Shown here: piece after piece, positions 1 to 5,791 of the stretch
Layout: the number at the start of each line of letters is the position of its first letter
How positions within the stretch are numbered: the first letter of the stretch is position 1
From: Alicycliphilus sp. UBA6560
GTDB taxonomy: Bacteria > Pseudomonadota > Gammaproteobacteria > Burkholderiales > Burkholderiaceae_C
Direction: 5' to 3'
DNA: 64,000 bases
Assembly (NCBI GenBank): GCA_002434305.1
Contig: DJJU01000009.1
Location: 1-64,000 of the forward strand
Notes under the pieces: generated by a model
The model's input: only the letters and a program-made list of their open reading frames with translations
What the model was told of the DNA's origin: nothing
Databases searched by the model: none
Made by a program: the position numbers and the translations under genes

Positions 1-1
1 G

Positions 2-535
2 GGAATCCGGGGCGATTCAGGGCGCGGTACGTCGCTACGCGACTACCAGCGCCTCAAAGCCGCGCTGGATCGTCTGCAATCCACGACCGTGGCCACGTCG
101 ATCCGCGAGACGAGCGGGCGACGACTGCACCGCTTCTCGTGGATCAACGAGTGGAAGGAACTGGCGGATGCCAAGGGCACGCCGCTGGGTCTCGAATTGA
201 TCCTGCCGGACTGGTTCTATGCGGGCGTGCTCGATGCCGCTCTGGTGCTGACCATCGACCCGGCGTATTTCCGGCTGACTGGCGGCATCGAGCGGTGGCT
301 GTATCGGCTGGTGCGCAAGCATGGCGGGCGACAGCCGGGCGGCTGGCAATTCGACTTCCAGCATCTGTACCGCAAATCGGGCAGCGTGGCGCGGTACTAC
401 GACTTCGCCGCCGACCTGCGGGCGCTGGTAGCGCGGCAAGCCTTGCCTGGCTACCAGTTGGGCATCGAGTACGTCTCGGGTATTTCCTCGCCGCTGCTGA
501 CGTTCCGACCCGTGCCGTCCACGGCACGGGGATAA
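2..535 (+). CDS. repA: Replication initiator protein RepA, C-terminal part (5' end cut by window edge)
   Basis: The frame is open from base 2 to a TAA at 533-535, giving 177 residues without a visible start, so the N-terminus lies outside the window. The protein resembles the RepA replication initiators carried by Tn4371-type ICEs, with the stretches FSWINEWKELAD and GGIERWLYRLVRKHGG that I associate with that family. Such proteins bind iterons to start replication of the excised circle. Three iteron-like repeats begin 25 bp after its stop codon, and parA follows, which supports the call. An internal GTG at 89 is in frame but is probably not the start, because the family is longer. Confidence 0.8.
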   Translation, partial: GIRGDSGRGTSLRDYQRLKAALDRLQSTTVATSIRETSGRRLHRFSWINEWKELADAKGTPLGLELILPDWFYAGVLDAALVLTIDPAYFRLTGGIERWLYRLVRKHGGRQPGGWQFDFQHLYRKSGSVARYYDFAADLRALVARQALPGYQLGIEYVSGISSPLLTFRPVPSTARG

Positions 536-559
536 CTGTTGCGCAGCCTGTGGACGGAC

Positions 560-623
560 TCGTGCTATCAGGCAACAGAGGTATCGTGCTATCAGGCAAC
601 GAATCCTCGTGCTATCAGGCAAC
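560..623 (+). repeat. Three 17-bp direct repeats (iterons)
   Basis: The sequence TCGTGCTATCAGGCAAC occurs exactly three times, at 560-576, 584-600 and 607-623. The starts are 24 and 23 bp apart, about two helical turns. The repeats lie directly downstream of repA and upstream of parA. Same-strand, phased repeats beside an initiator gene are typical RepA binding sites, so this is probably the origin of vegetative replication. That function is inferred. Confidence 0.8.
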
Positions 624-667
624 AAAATCGGCCGCAAAGCCAATGCTGGCGCGGGTTTCGGCCTCTC

Positions 668-697
668 CTAACTTCCCTAACTTAAATTCTCTAACTT
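668..697. other. AT-rich stretch with CTAACTT repeats, candidate unwinding region
   Basis: CTAACTT occurs at 668-674, 677-683 and 691-697 in a stretch much richer in A and T than its surroundings. It lies 45 bp after the last iteron and about 90 bp before parA. It could be the melting region of the origin, or a binding site for the ParA/ParB-like proteins. The sequence alone does not decide which. Confidence 0.45.
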
Positions 698-788
698 TTA
701 GTAGAAGCGCCGCGCCTCGGTGGACAACCACCACGCGGCCCGAAAAGCAGCAGCAACAGCCAGGCTTTCCGACACGGAGGGCCAGGCC

Positions 789-1427
789 ATGATCGTTGCC
801 ATGCTCAACCAGAAAGGCGGCGTGGGCAAGACCACGCTCGCCACCCACATCGCGGGCGAGTTGGCGATGCGCGGGCAGTCGGTCATCCTGCTGGATGCCG
901 ACCCGCAGGGCTCCGCGCTGGATTGGACACAGCGCCGCAGCCAGCAAGGTTTGCCGAGGCTGTTCAGCGCCGTGGGCCTTGCACGCGAAACGCTGCACCA
1001 GGAGGCGCCAGAACTCGCCAGGCGGGCCGATCACGTCGTCATCGACGGGCCGCCGCGCATTGCCGCCTTGGCGCGCTCCGCACTGCTGGCGGCCGAGCGC
1101 GTGCTGATCCCAGTGCAGCCCAGCCCTTACGACTTGTGGGCCAGTGCCGAGATGGTGGCACTGATTCGCGAGGCGCAGGTCTTCCGGTCTGCGCTGCGCG
1201 CGGCCTTCGTCATCAATCGGCGAGTCAGTGCCACTGTGATTGGGCGCGAAGCACGCGGCGCGCTGGCCGAGCAGCCGCTTCCTGCGCTGCGCTCGGAAGT
1301 GCATCAACGCATCGTGTTCGCCGACAGCGTGGCAGCTGGCCGGCTTGCACGCGAGACGGCACCCGACAGCGCCGCCGCGCGCGAAATCACCGCGCTGGTG
1401 GACGAACTACTGCGGTGGCCGTCATGA
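789..1427 (+). CDS. parA: ParA-family partition ATPase
   Basis: A 212-residue ParA/MinD-type ATPase. A deviant Walker A motif, KGGVGKTT, lies at about residues 8-15, the DADPQG motif follows near residue 40, and DGPP lies near residue 80. I chose ATG 789, not an in-frame upstream codon, because the family begins directly before the Walker loop (MIVAMLNQKGG) and a GAGG sits 8 bases upstream. It is expected to segregate the replicating circular form of the ICE to daughter cells. Its stop overlaps the next start (ATGA), so the two genes are probably translationally coupled. Confidence 0.9.
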   Translation: MIVAMLNQKGGVGKTTLATHIAGELAMRGQSVILLDADPQGSALDWTQRRSQQGLPRLFSAVGLARETLHQEAPELARRADHVVIDGPPRIAALARSALLAAERVLIPVQPSPYDLWASAEMVALIREAQVFRSALRAAFVINRRVSATVIGREARGALAEQPLPALRSEVHQRIVFADSVAAGRLARETAPDSAAAREITALVDELLRWPS

Positions 1428-1687
1428 GCAGTTCTGCCAGCAAACGCACGAGCAAGCGCGTCGGCATCGGCGCACGCCCGCCCGCGAATCCACACGCCGA
1501 GGCGTGGATTCGCCAGGGCAGCGCCGACGACCTTCAGAAGGGCGACCTCTACACGGCTCGCCTGACCCTCGACATCACGCCCGCCATGCGCTCGCGCATC
1601 AAGGTGTCGGCCTTCACGCAGGGCGTGACGGTGGCCGACCTGCTGCGCGCGCTGCTGGAGCGTGAATTCCCGGAGAGCAAACCATGA
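1424..1687 (+). CDS. Small ParB-like partition protein
   Basis: An 87-residue basic protein. The N-terminal half is rich in Ser, Lys and Arg and probably disordered. The C-terminal half (LTLDITPAMRSRIKVSAF, then a helix VADLLRALLERE) has the strand-helix-helix pattern of a ribbon-helix-helix DNA-binding domain. It sits where Tn4371-type elements carry parB and overlaps parA by four bases, so it probably acts as the DNA-binding adaptor for ParA. It has no ParB/Spo0J-type nuclease or CTPase motif. The partition role rests on its position. Confidence 0.7.
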   Translation: MSSSASKRTSKRVGIGARPPANPHAEAWIRQGSADDLQKGDLYTARLTLDITPAMRSRIKVSAFTQGVTVADLLRALLEREFPESKP

Positions 1688-2241
1688 CTGCATCCGCTTT
1701 GCCTGCCATCCCACCTGTTGCCATCGCGGCCACGGCTGCACCGTCGCAGCCACTCCCAGCGCACGCGGCGCGGCCTCCCTCAACGCCGCTGACGCGCGTT
1801 TCGCTGGCCTTCCTGGAGCACCGTTTCAAGCTCTACCTGCGCTTCGGCGAACCGGCGCGCACGCTGCGGCTTGACCGCTGGCGCAGCGTGGCTGTGTTCA
1901 CGCCGAGCGCCGTGTTCTGCCGCATTCGCTGGCAGGCCAACGACTACGGCACGATCCGCTGGCAACTCATGGTGATGCAGGCGTGTACGCCGATGGATGA
2001 CGCTCAGCGCATCCCCGGTGTGCGACCGGGCGCGCGCCTGCTGCTGCACGCCGAGGGCGAGCAATCGGTGCGCGCCGTGCTGGCACGCATCGACGCCATC
2101 GAGGCGCAGGGCATCACGCCTGATGGCGCCTCGCCCGCGTACTGGCGCACGCTGGGCAACCGGCTCGCGGCGCGCTTGCCGCTGCCCGAATACAGCGCCG
2201 AGCGGCACGCCGCCTGGCTGACCGGGAGAGCGTTGTCATGA
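1684..2241 (+). CDS. DUF2840 domain protein of the ICE
   Basis: A 185-residue protein matching the DUF2840 family found next to traF in Tn4371-type ICEs. The first 35 residues are Ala/Pro-rich, and the conserved part starts near LTRVSLAFLEHRFKLYLRFG. I see no catalytic motif, signal peptide or membrane span. Its start overlaps the stop of the preceding gene (ATGA), and its own stop overlaps traF in the same way. It is therefore co-translated with the partition and transfer genes. The function is unknown. Confidence 0.8.
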   Translation: MTASALPAIPPVAIAATAAPSQPLPAHAARPPSTPLTRVSLAFLEHRFKLYLRFGEPARTLRLDRWRSVAVFTPSAVFCRIRWQANDYGTIRWQLMVMQACTPMDDAQRIPGVRPGARLLLHAEGEQSVRAVLARIDAIEAQGITPDGASPAYWRTLGNRLAARLPLPEYSAERHAAWLTGRALS

Positions 2242-2837
2242 CCGCTGTTTCCATTGCCGGCACCGCGCCGTGTCCTCGCCCGCACACCCGTTCAGGGCTG
2301 CGTGCTCGCCTCGTGCTGGCGGGGCTGTCCGCCTGCGGCCTCGGTGCGCTGGCCTGGGCGTCCTTCGTGCGTCCGCTGCCGCGTCTGACGTACAACCCGT
2401 CCGACAGTGTGGCGGTGGGCTGGTATCGCGTCGATCCGCTCGACCATCGCGCCAGCTCGCCGCCACGTCCGCTGTCCGTGGGCAGCATCGTGCTGGTTCC
2501 GCTGCCCACCGAGGCTGCCGCGCTCGCTGCGCAGCGCGGCTACCTACCGACGCGCATCCCGCTGCTCAAGCGCGTGGGCGCGATCGCACCGCAGGAGGTG
2601 TGCATTGCTAACGGCAGCGTCCGCATCGACGGCGTGCCTTCGGCCGCCGTGCTGCACGCTGATCGCTGGGGCCGGCCGCTGCCATCCTGGCAGCAGTGCC
2701 GCCGCCTTCGGCCTGGCGAGCTGTTCCTGCTGAGTAGCACCAACCCGGCGTCGTTCGACAGCCGGTATTTCGGGCCGGTCAGCGTAGTTGCCGTGATCGG
2801 CGTTGCGCGTCCGATCTGGCTGGAGTCACGCCCATGA
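2238..2837 (+). CDS. traF: TraF, S26-family signal peptidase of conjugation
   Basis: A 199-residue S26-type serine peptidase of the TraF class, which in RP4 matures and cyclises the conjugative pilin TrbC. A membrane segment spans about residues 24-45. The likely catalytic Ser is in YNPSDSVAVGWY (near residue 57) and the catalytic Lys in PLLKRVGAI (near residue 112), the usual Ser-Lys dyad order. The N-terminus faces the cytoplasm and the catalytic domain the periplasm. The substrate is probably the TrbC-like pilin encoded at 23569. It overlaps the genes on both sides by four bases. Confidence 0.9.
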   Translation: MTAVSIAGTAPCPRPHTRSGLRARLVLAGLSACGLGALAWASFVRPLPRLTYNPSDSVAVGWYRVDPLDHRASSPPRPLSVGSIVLVPLPTEAAALAAQRGYLPTRIPLLKRVGAIAPQEVCIANGSVRIDGVPSAAVLHADRWGRPLPSWQQCRRLRPGELFLLSSTNPASFDSRYFGPVSVVAVIGVARPIWLESRP

Positions 2838-3013
2838 TGGCCGCCGATTCACTGCACGTTGCCGTGCATTTCATCGTGCTATCGGGCGTGTCGTTCCGGC
2901 TGCTGTCGCCGCGTCGTCGCGCGTGCAGTGCGGGTGCCAATCCTGCGCATTGGGCACCGCACTTCGCGCTGCCTCCGGCGCAGCCTTCCTACGTGCAGGC
3001 GTCTTGCCTCTAA
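2834..3013 (+). CDS. Small ORF after traF, unknown
   Basis: A 59-codon frame starts at an ATG that overlaps the traF stop (ATGA), like every other junction in this gene chain, and ends at TAA 3011-3013. The product begins MMAADSLHVAVHFIVLSG, has a short hydrophobic stretch, and then an Arg-, Pro- and Cys-containing tail. I recognise no family. The overlapping start suggests coupled translation, but the frame is short and could be open by chance in GC-rich DNA. Confidence 0.4.
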   Translation: MMAADSLHVAVHFIVLSGVSFRLLSPRRRACSAGANPAHWAPHFALPPAQPSYVQASCL

Positions 3014-3134
3014 CGCGGCGGGCCTGCGGCCATCGCCGTGTTCGCAGGGGTGCAGGGGGAGGCAAATGCGGAAGGCAAGACAAAAGGGTGCGGCACCTGT
3101 CGGCCCGCAAAGCCAGTCTGCACGTGGGGGTGGC

Positions 3135-3229
3135 GCGGCACGGCGCGGCTTCGCCGCCGTGCCGCTTGGGGCGCGAAGCCCGCGCCAATGCAGGCATGTC
3201 CGCGTGCTTCGCACGACCGGACACGCCAG
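3135..3229. other. Inverted repeats upstream of relaxase gene, candidate oriT
   Basis: A perfect 11-bp inverted repeat (3135-3145 with 3155-3165, 9-nt loop) is followed by a second, imperfect palindrome around 3204-3229 (TGTCCG ... CGGACA enclosing GTGCTTCGCAC). Both lie in the 236-bp gap between the small ORF and the relaxase start. Transfer origins of VirD2-type relaxases usually lie beside the relaxase gene and contain such hairpins. I could not identify a nick site with confidence. Confidence 0.35.
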
Positions 3230-3249
3230 AGCTTGCAGGGAGCGCAGCC

Positions 3250-5232
3250 ATGACCGACCGCCGCGACGATGATTTCCGCATCCGCCCCAGTGCCCCGAAG
3301 AACCGGGGCCAGGGCTTCGTCTCCAAGGTGCTCAAGCAGGCAGGCAAGGCCAGCAGCGGCAAGTCGGCGGTGCGCCGTCCTGGCGCCAGCGGCAACGGGC
3401 AGCACGCCGGCCAGCGGCCCGGCTCGCGCCTGGGGCGCGGCCACACGGCGGCGCGCTTCGCGGGGGCGAAGCTCACGCCCATGTCGCGGCGCGTGACCAT
3501 CAAGACGCTGCTGGTCAATCAGCAGCGGGCCAGCCCGCAGTCGCTCGCCAAGCACCTGCGCTACATCGAGCGCGACGGTGTGGGCCGCGATGGCGAACCA
3601 GGCCAAGCCTACGGGCCGCAGACCGATGCCGCCGACCTCGACGCCTTCAAGGAACGCTGCGCCGATGACCGGCACCATTTCCGCTTCATCCTCTCGCCGG
3701 AGGATGGCGCGGAGCTGGAAGACCTGCGTACCTATACCCGGCACCTCATGGGCCGCATGGAAGCCGACCTGGGCACGCGGCTGGAATGGGTGGCCGTCGA
3801 TCACTGGAACACCGACAACCCGCACACTCACTTGATCGTGCGCGGGTGCGACGACACCGGCAAAGACCTCATCATCGCGGGCGACTACATCGCCGATGGC
3901 TTCCGCCATCGCGCCGCCGAACTGGCGACCGAATGGCTGGGGCCACGCACCGAGCTGGAGATCCAGCAGACCTTGCAGCGCGAGGTGGAGCAAGAACGGT
4001 GGACAAGCCTCGACCGCACGCTGCAACGTGAGGCCGGCGAGGACGGCCGGGTACAGATCGAACAGTTCAACGAACCGCGGCTGCAACGCCAGCGCCTGCT
4101 GCTGGTCGGCCGCCTGCAACGCTTGCAGCGCCTGGGCCTGGCCGACGAGATGCAGCCGGGCACCTGGGCCGTCCATGCCGACGCCGAAAAGACCCTGCGC
4201 GCCCTGGGTGAGCGTGGCGACATCATCCGCACCATGCGGCGGGCCATGCGCGGCGAGCCGCGCGAGCTGGCGGTGTTCGAGCCGGGAGACGATGGCCGAA
4301 CCATCCTCGGCCGCGTGGCCGCGAAGGGGCTGGCCGACGAGCTGCGCGACCGGGGCTATCTGGTCATCGACGGCGTGGACGGCAAGGCCCATTACGTCGC
4401 GCTCAATGCCCGCGACGAACTGGCGAACTATCCGGCCGGCGCGGTGGTGGGGGTGAAGGGATCGGCCGATGTGCGCGCGGCCGACAAGAACATCGCCGCG
4501 CTGGCGAGCGATGGCCTGTACCGCACCGACCATCACCTTGCGATCGCCCAGGGTCAGGCCGTACCGGGCCGTGATCCGCAAGAGGTGGTAGCCACCCACG
4601 TCCGCCGACTGGAAGCCTTGCGCCGGGCAGGCATCGTGGAACGTGTGGCCGAGGGGCTATGGAAGGTGCCGGACGACCTGCCCGAGCGTGGCCGCCAGTA
4701 CGACGCGCAGCGCCTGGGCGGCGTGGCGGTAGAACTGAAATCGCACTTGCCCATCGAGCGGCAGGCCCGCGTGATCGGGGCCACCTGGCTCGACCAGCAG
4801 TTGATCGGCGGCGGCTCGGGGCTGGGTGACCTGGGTTTTGGCAGCGAGACCAAACAGGCGATGCAGCAGCGCGCCGACTTCCTGGCCGAACAGGGACTGG
4901 CCGAGCGGCGCGGGCAGCGCGTGATCCTGGCGCGCAACCTGCTGGGCACGCTGCGCAATCGAGAACTGGCGCAGGTCGCCAAGGACATCGCTGCGGAAAC
5001 TGGCTTGGAACACCGCCCGACGGCGGACGGGCAGCGCGTGGCTGGCATCTACCGCCGGAGCGTGATGCTCGCCAGCGGACGGTACGCGATGCTGGACGAC
5101 GGCATGGGGTTCAGCTTGGTGCCGTGGAAGCCAGTGATCGAGCAGCGACTGGGGCAGCAGCTTGCGGCGACGGTGCGTGGCGGAGCGGCCTCATGGGAAA
5201 TCGGGCGTCGGCTTGGAGTTTCTTTGAGCTAG
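3250..5232 (+). CDS. VirD2-type relaxase with DUF3363 domain
   Basis: A 660-residue relaxase expected to nick the transfer origin, stay bound to the 5' end and pilot the strand to TraG. The first 80 residues are basic and Gly/Ser-rich. A likely tyrosine motif lies in KHLRYIERDG (Tyr near 105). The metal-binding histidine motif DHWNTDNPHTHLIVRG is at about 184-199 (His185, His192, His194). The rest matches the long DUF3363 region of ICE relaxases. I chose ATG 3250 because it is preceded by AGGGA and starts the conserved basic N-terminus. The frame is open further upstream only by chance. Confidence 0.88.
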   Translation: MTDRRDDDFRIRPSAPKNRGQGFVSKVLKQAGKASSGKSAVRRPGASGNGQHAGQRPGSRLGRGHTAARFAGAKLTPMSRRVTIKTLLVNQQRASPQSLAKHLRYIERDGVGRDGEPGQAYGPQTDAADLDAFKERCADDRHHFRFILSPEDGAELEDLRTYTRHLMGRMEADLGTRLEWVAVDHWNTDNPHTHLIVRGCDDTGKDLIIAGDYIADGFRHRAAELATEWLGPRTELEIQQTLQREVEQERWTSLDRTLQREAGEDGRVQIEQFNEPRLQRQRLLLVGRLQRLQRLGLADEMQPGTWAVHADAEKTLRALGERGDIIRTMRRAMRGEPRELAVFEPGDDGRTILGRVAAKGLADELRDRGYLVIDGVDGKAHYVALNARDELANYPAGAVVGVKGSADVRAADKNIAALASDGLYRTDHHLAIAQGQAVPGRDPQEVVATHVRRLEALRRAGIVERVAEGLWKVPDDLPERGRQYDAQRLGGVAVELKSHLPIERQARVIGATWLDQQLIGGGSGLGDLGFGSETKQAMQQRADFLAEQGLAERRGQRVILARNLLGTLRNRELAQVAKDIAAETGLEHRPTADGQRVAGIYRRSVMLASGRYAMLDDGMGFSLVPWKPVIEQRLGQQLAATVRGGAASWEIGRRLGVSLS

Positions 5233-5688
5233 TCACTTGAGGCTATGCGCCCCATGAACATGACCCCTGCGCGTTGCTGGCTCGTGCACCTGGCGCGATG
5301 CTGAGGACAGTTCGGTCAAGATGCCGCACTGACTGGCCTGCTGGGATTCCCGGCAGCTTTCCCGCAAGGTCTTGAGTTGTCGTTCCAGCGCTTTCAATTC
5401 CTTGATGCGAGTAGCCACATGGTCTATGTGCTCGTCGAGCAGGTCATTCACCTGGGCGCAGTTCTCGTGCGGAGCATCCTTGAAGCGCAATAGAACCCGG
5501 ATTTCATCCAGTGTCATGTCCAAACCCCGGCAGTGCCGGATGAAGGACAGTCGGTCAACGTGTTCTTCTGCGTACATGCGGTAGTTGCCATCTGTACGGG
5601 CCGTTTCTGGTAGCAAGCCTTCACGCTCGTAGTACCGGATCGTCTCTACCTGGGTATGTGCGGCCTTAGCCAGTTCGCCGATTTTCAT
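5233..5688 (-). CDS. MerR-family Cd/Pb-responsive regulator (CadR/PbrR type)
   Basis: A 151-residue MerR-family activator. The winged-helix DNA-binding domain covers about residues 1-70 (MKIGELAKAAHTQVETIRYY), followed by a dimerisation helix. Cysteines at 77, 112 and 121 match the three metal-binding cysteines of CadR/PbrR proteins, and the 9-residue spacing of the last two is PbrR-like as I remember it. The C-terminal tail is His-containing. The gene diverges from the P-type ATPase gene across a MerR-type promoter, so it probably represses without metal and activates with Cd(II), Pb(II) or Zn(II). Confidence 0.92.
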   Translation of the reverse strand: MKIGELAKAAHTQVETIRYYEREGLLPETARTDGNYRMYAEEHVDRLSFIRHCRGLDMTLDEIRVLLRFKDAPHENCAQVNDLLDEHIDHVATRIKELKALERQLKTLRESCRESQQASQCGILTELSSASRQVHEPATRRGHVHGAHSLK

Positions 5689-5739
5689 AGCTTCATCTTG
5701 AGCGGTCGCGGGTTTTTCTCCAAGGCTCATTGTAGGCGC

Positions 5740-5770
5740 TTGACTCTGTAGTGGGTACAGGGTTTCCAAT
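5740..5770 (+). promoter_or_regulatory. MerR-type promoter/operator of the cadA-like gene
   Basis: A -35 hexamer TTGACT (5740-5745) and a probable -10 TCCAAT (5765-5770) are separated by 19 bp, the overlong spacing typical of MerR-regulated promoters. The spacer contains a dyad, CTGTA at 5746-5750 and TACAG at 5756-5760. The regulator gene diverges 52 bp away and the ATPase start lies 21 bp downstream, after AGGAGA. Confidence 0.8.
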
Positions 5771-5791
5771 TTGCCTGAAAAGGAGAATTTC

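Noticed and set aside
560..623. Three repeats considered as a CRISPR array
   Set aside because: The repeats are 17 bp with only 6-7 bp between them and lie beside repA. Iterons explain them and spacers do not.
2873..2889. A fourth iteron-like sequence (ATCGTGCTATCGGGC)
   Set aside because: It matches only part of the iteron, lies inside coding sequence, and is 2.2 kb from the cluster.
2803..3249. Upstream in-frame extension of the relaxase gene
   Set aside because: The extra 149 residues have no similarity to relaxases, read through the oriT-like palindromes, and overlap traF out of phase. ATG 3250 has a ribosome site and starts the conserved N-terminus.
3010..4599. Long minus-strand frame opposite the relaxase gene
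   Set aside because: It is a GC-driven shadow of a well-supported gene. Its product is His/Leu/Gln-rich low-complexity sequence without any family resemblance.
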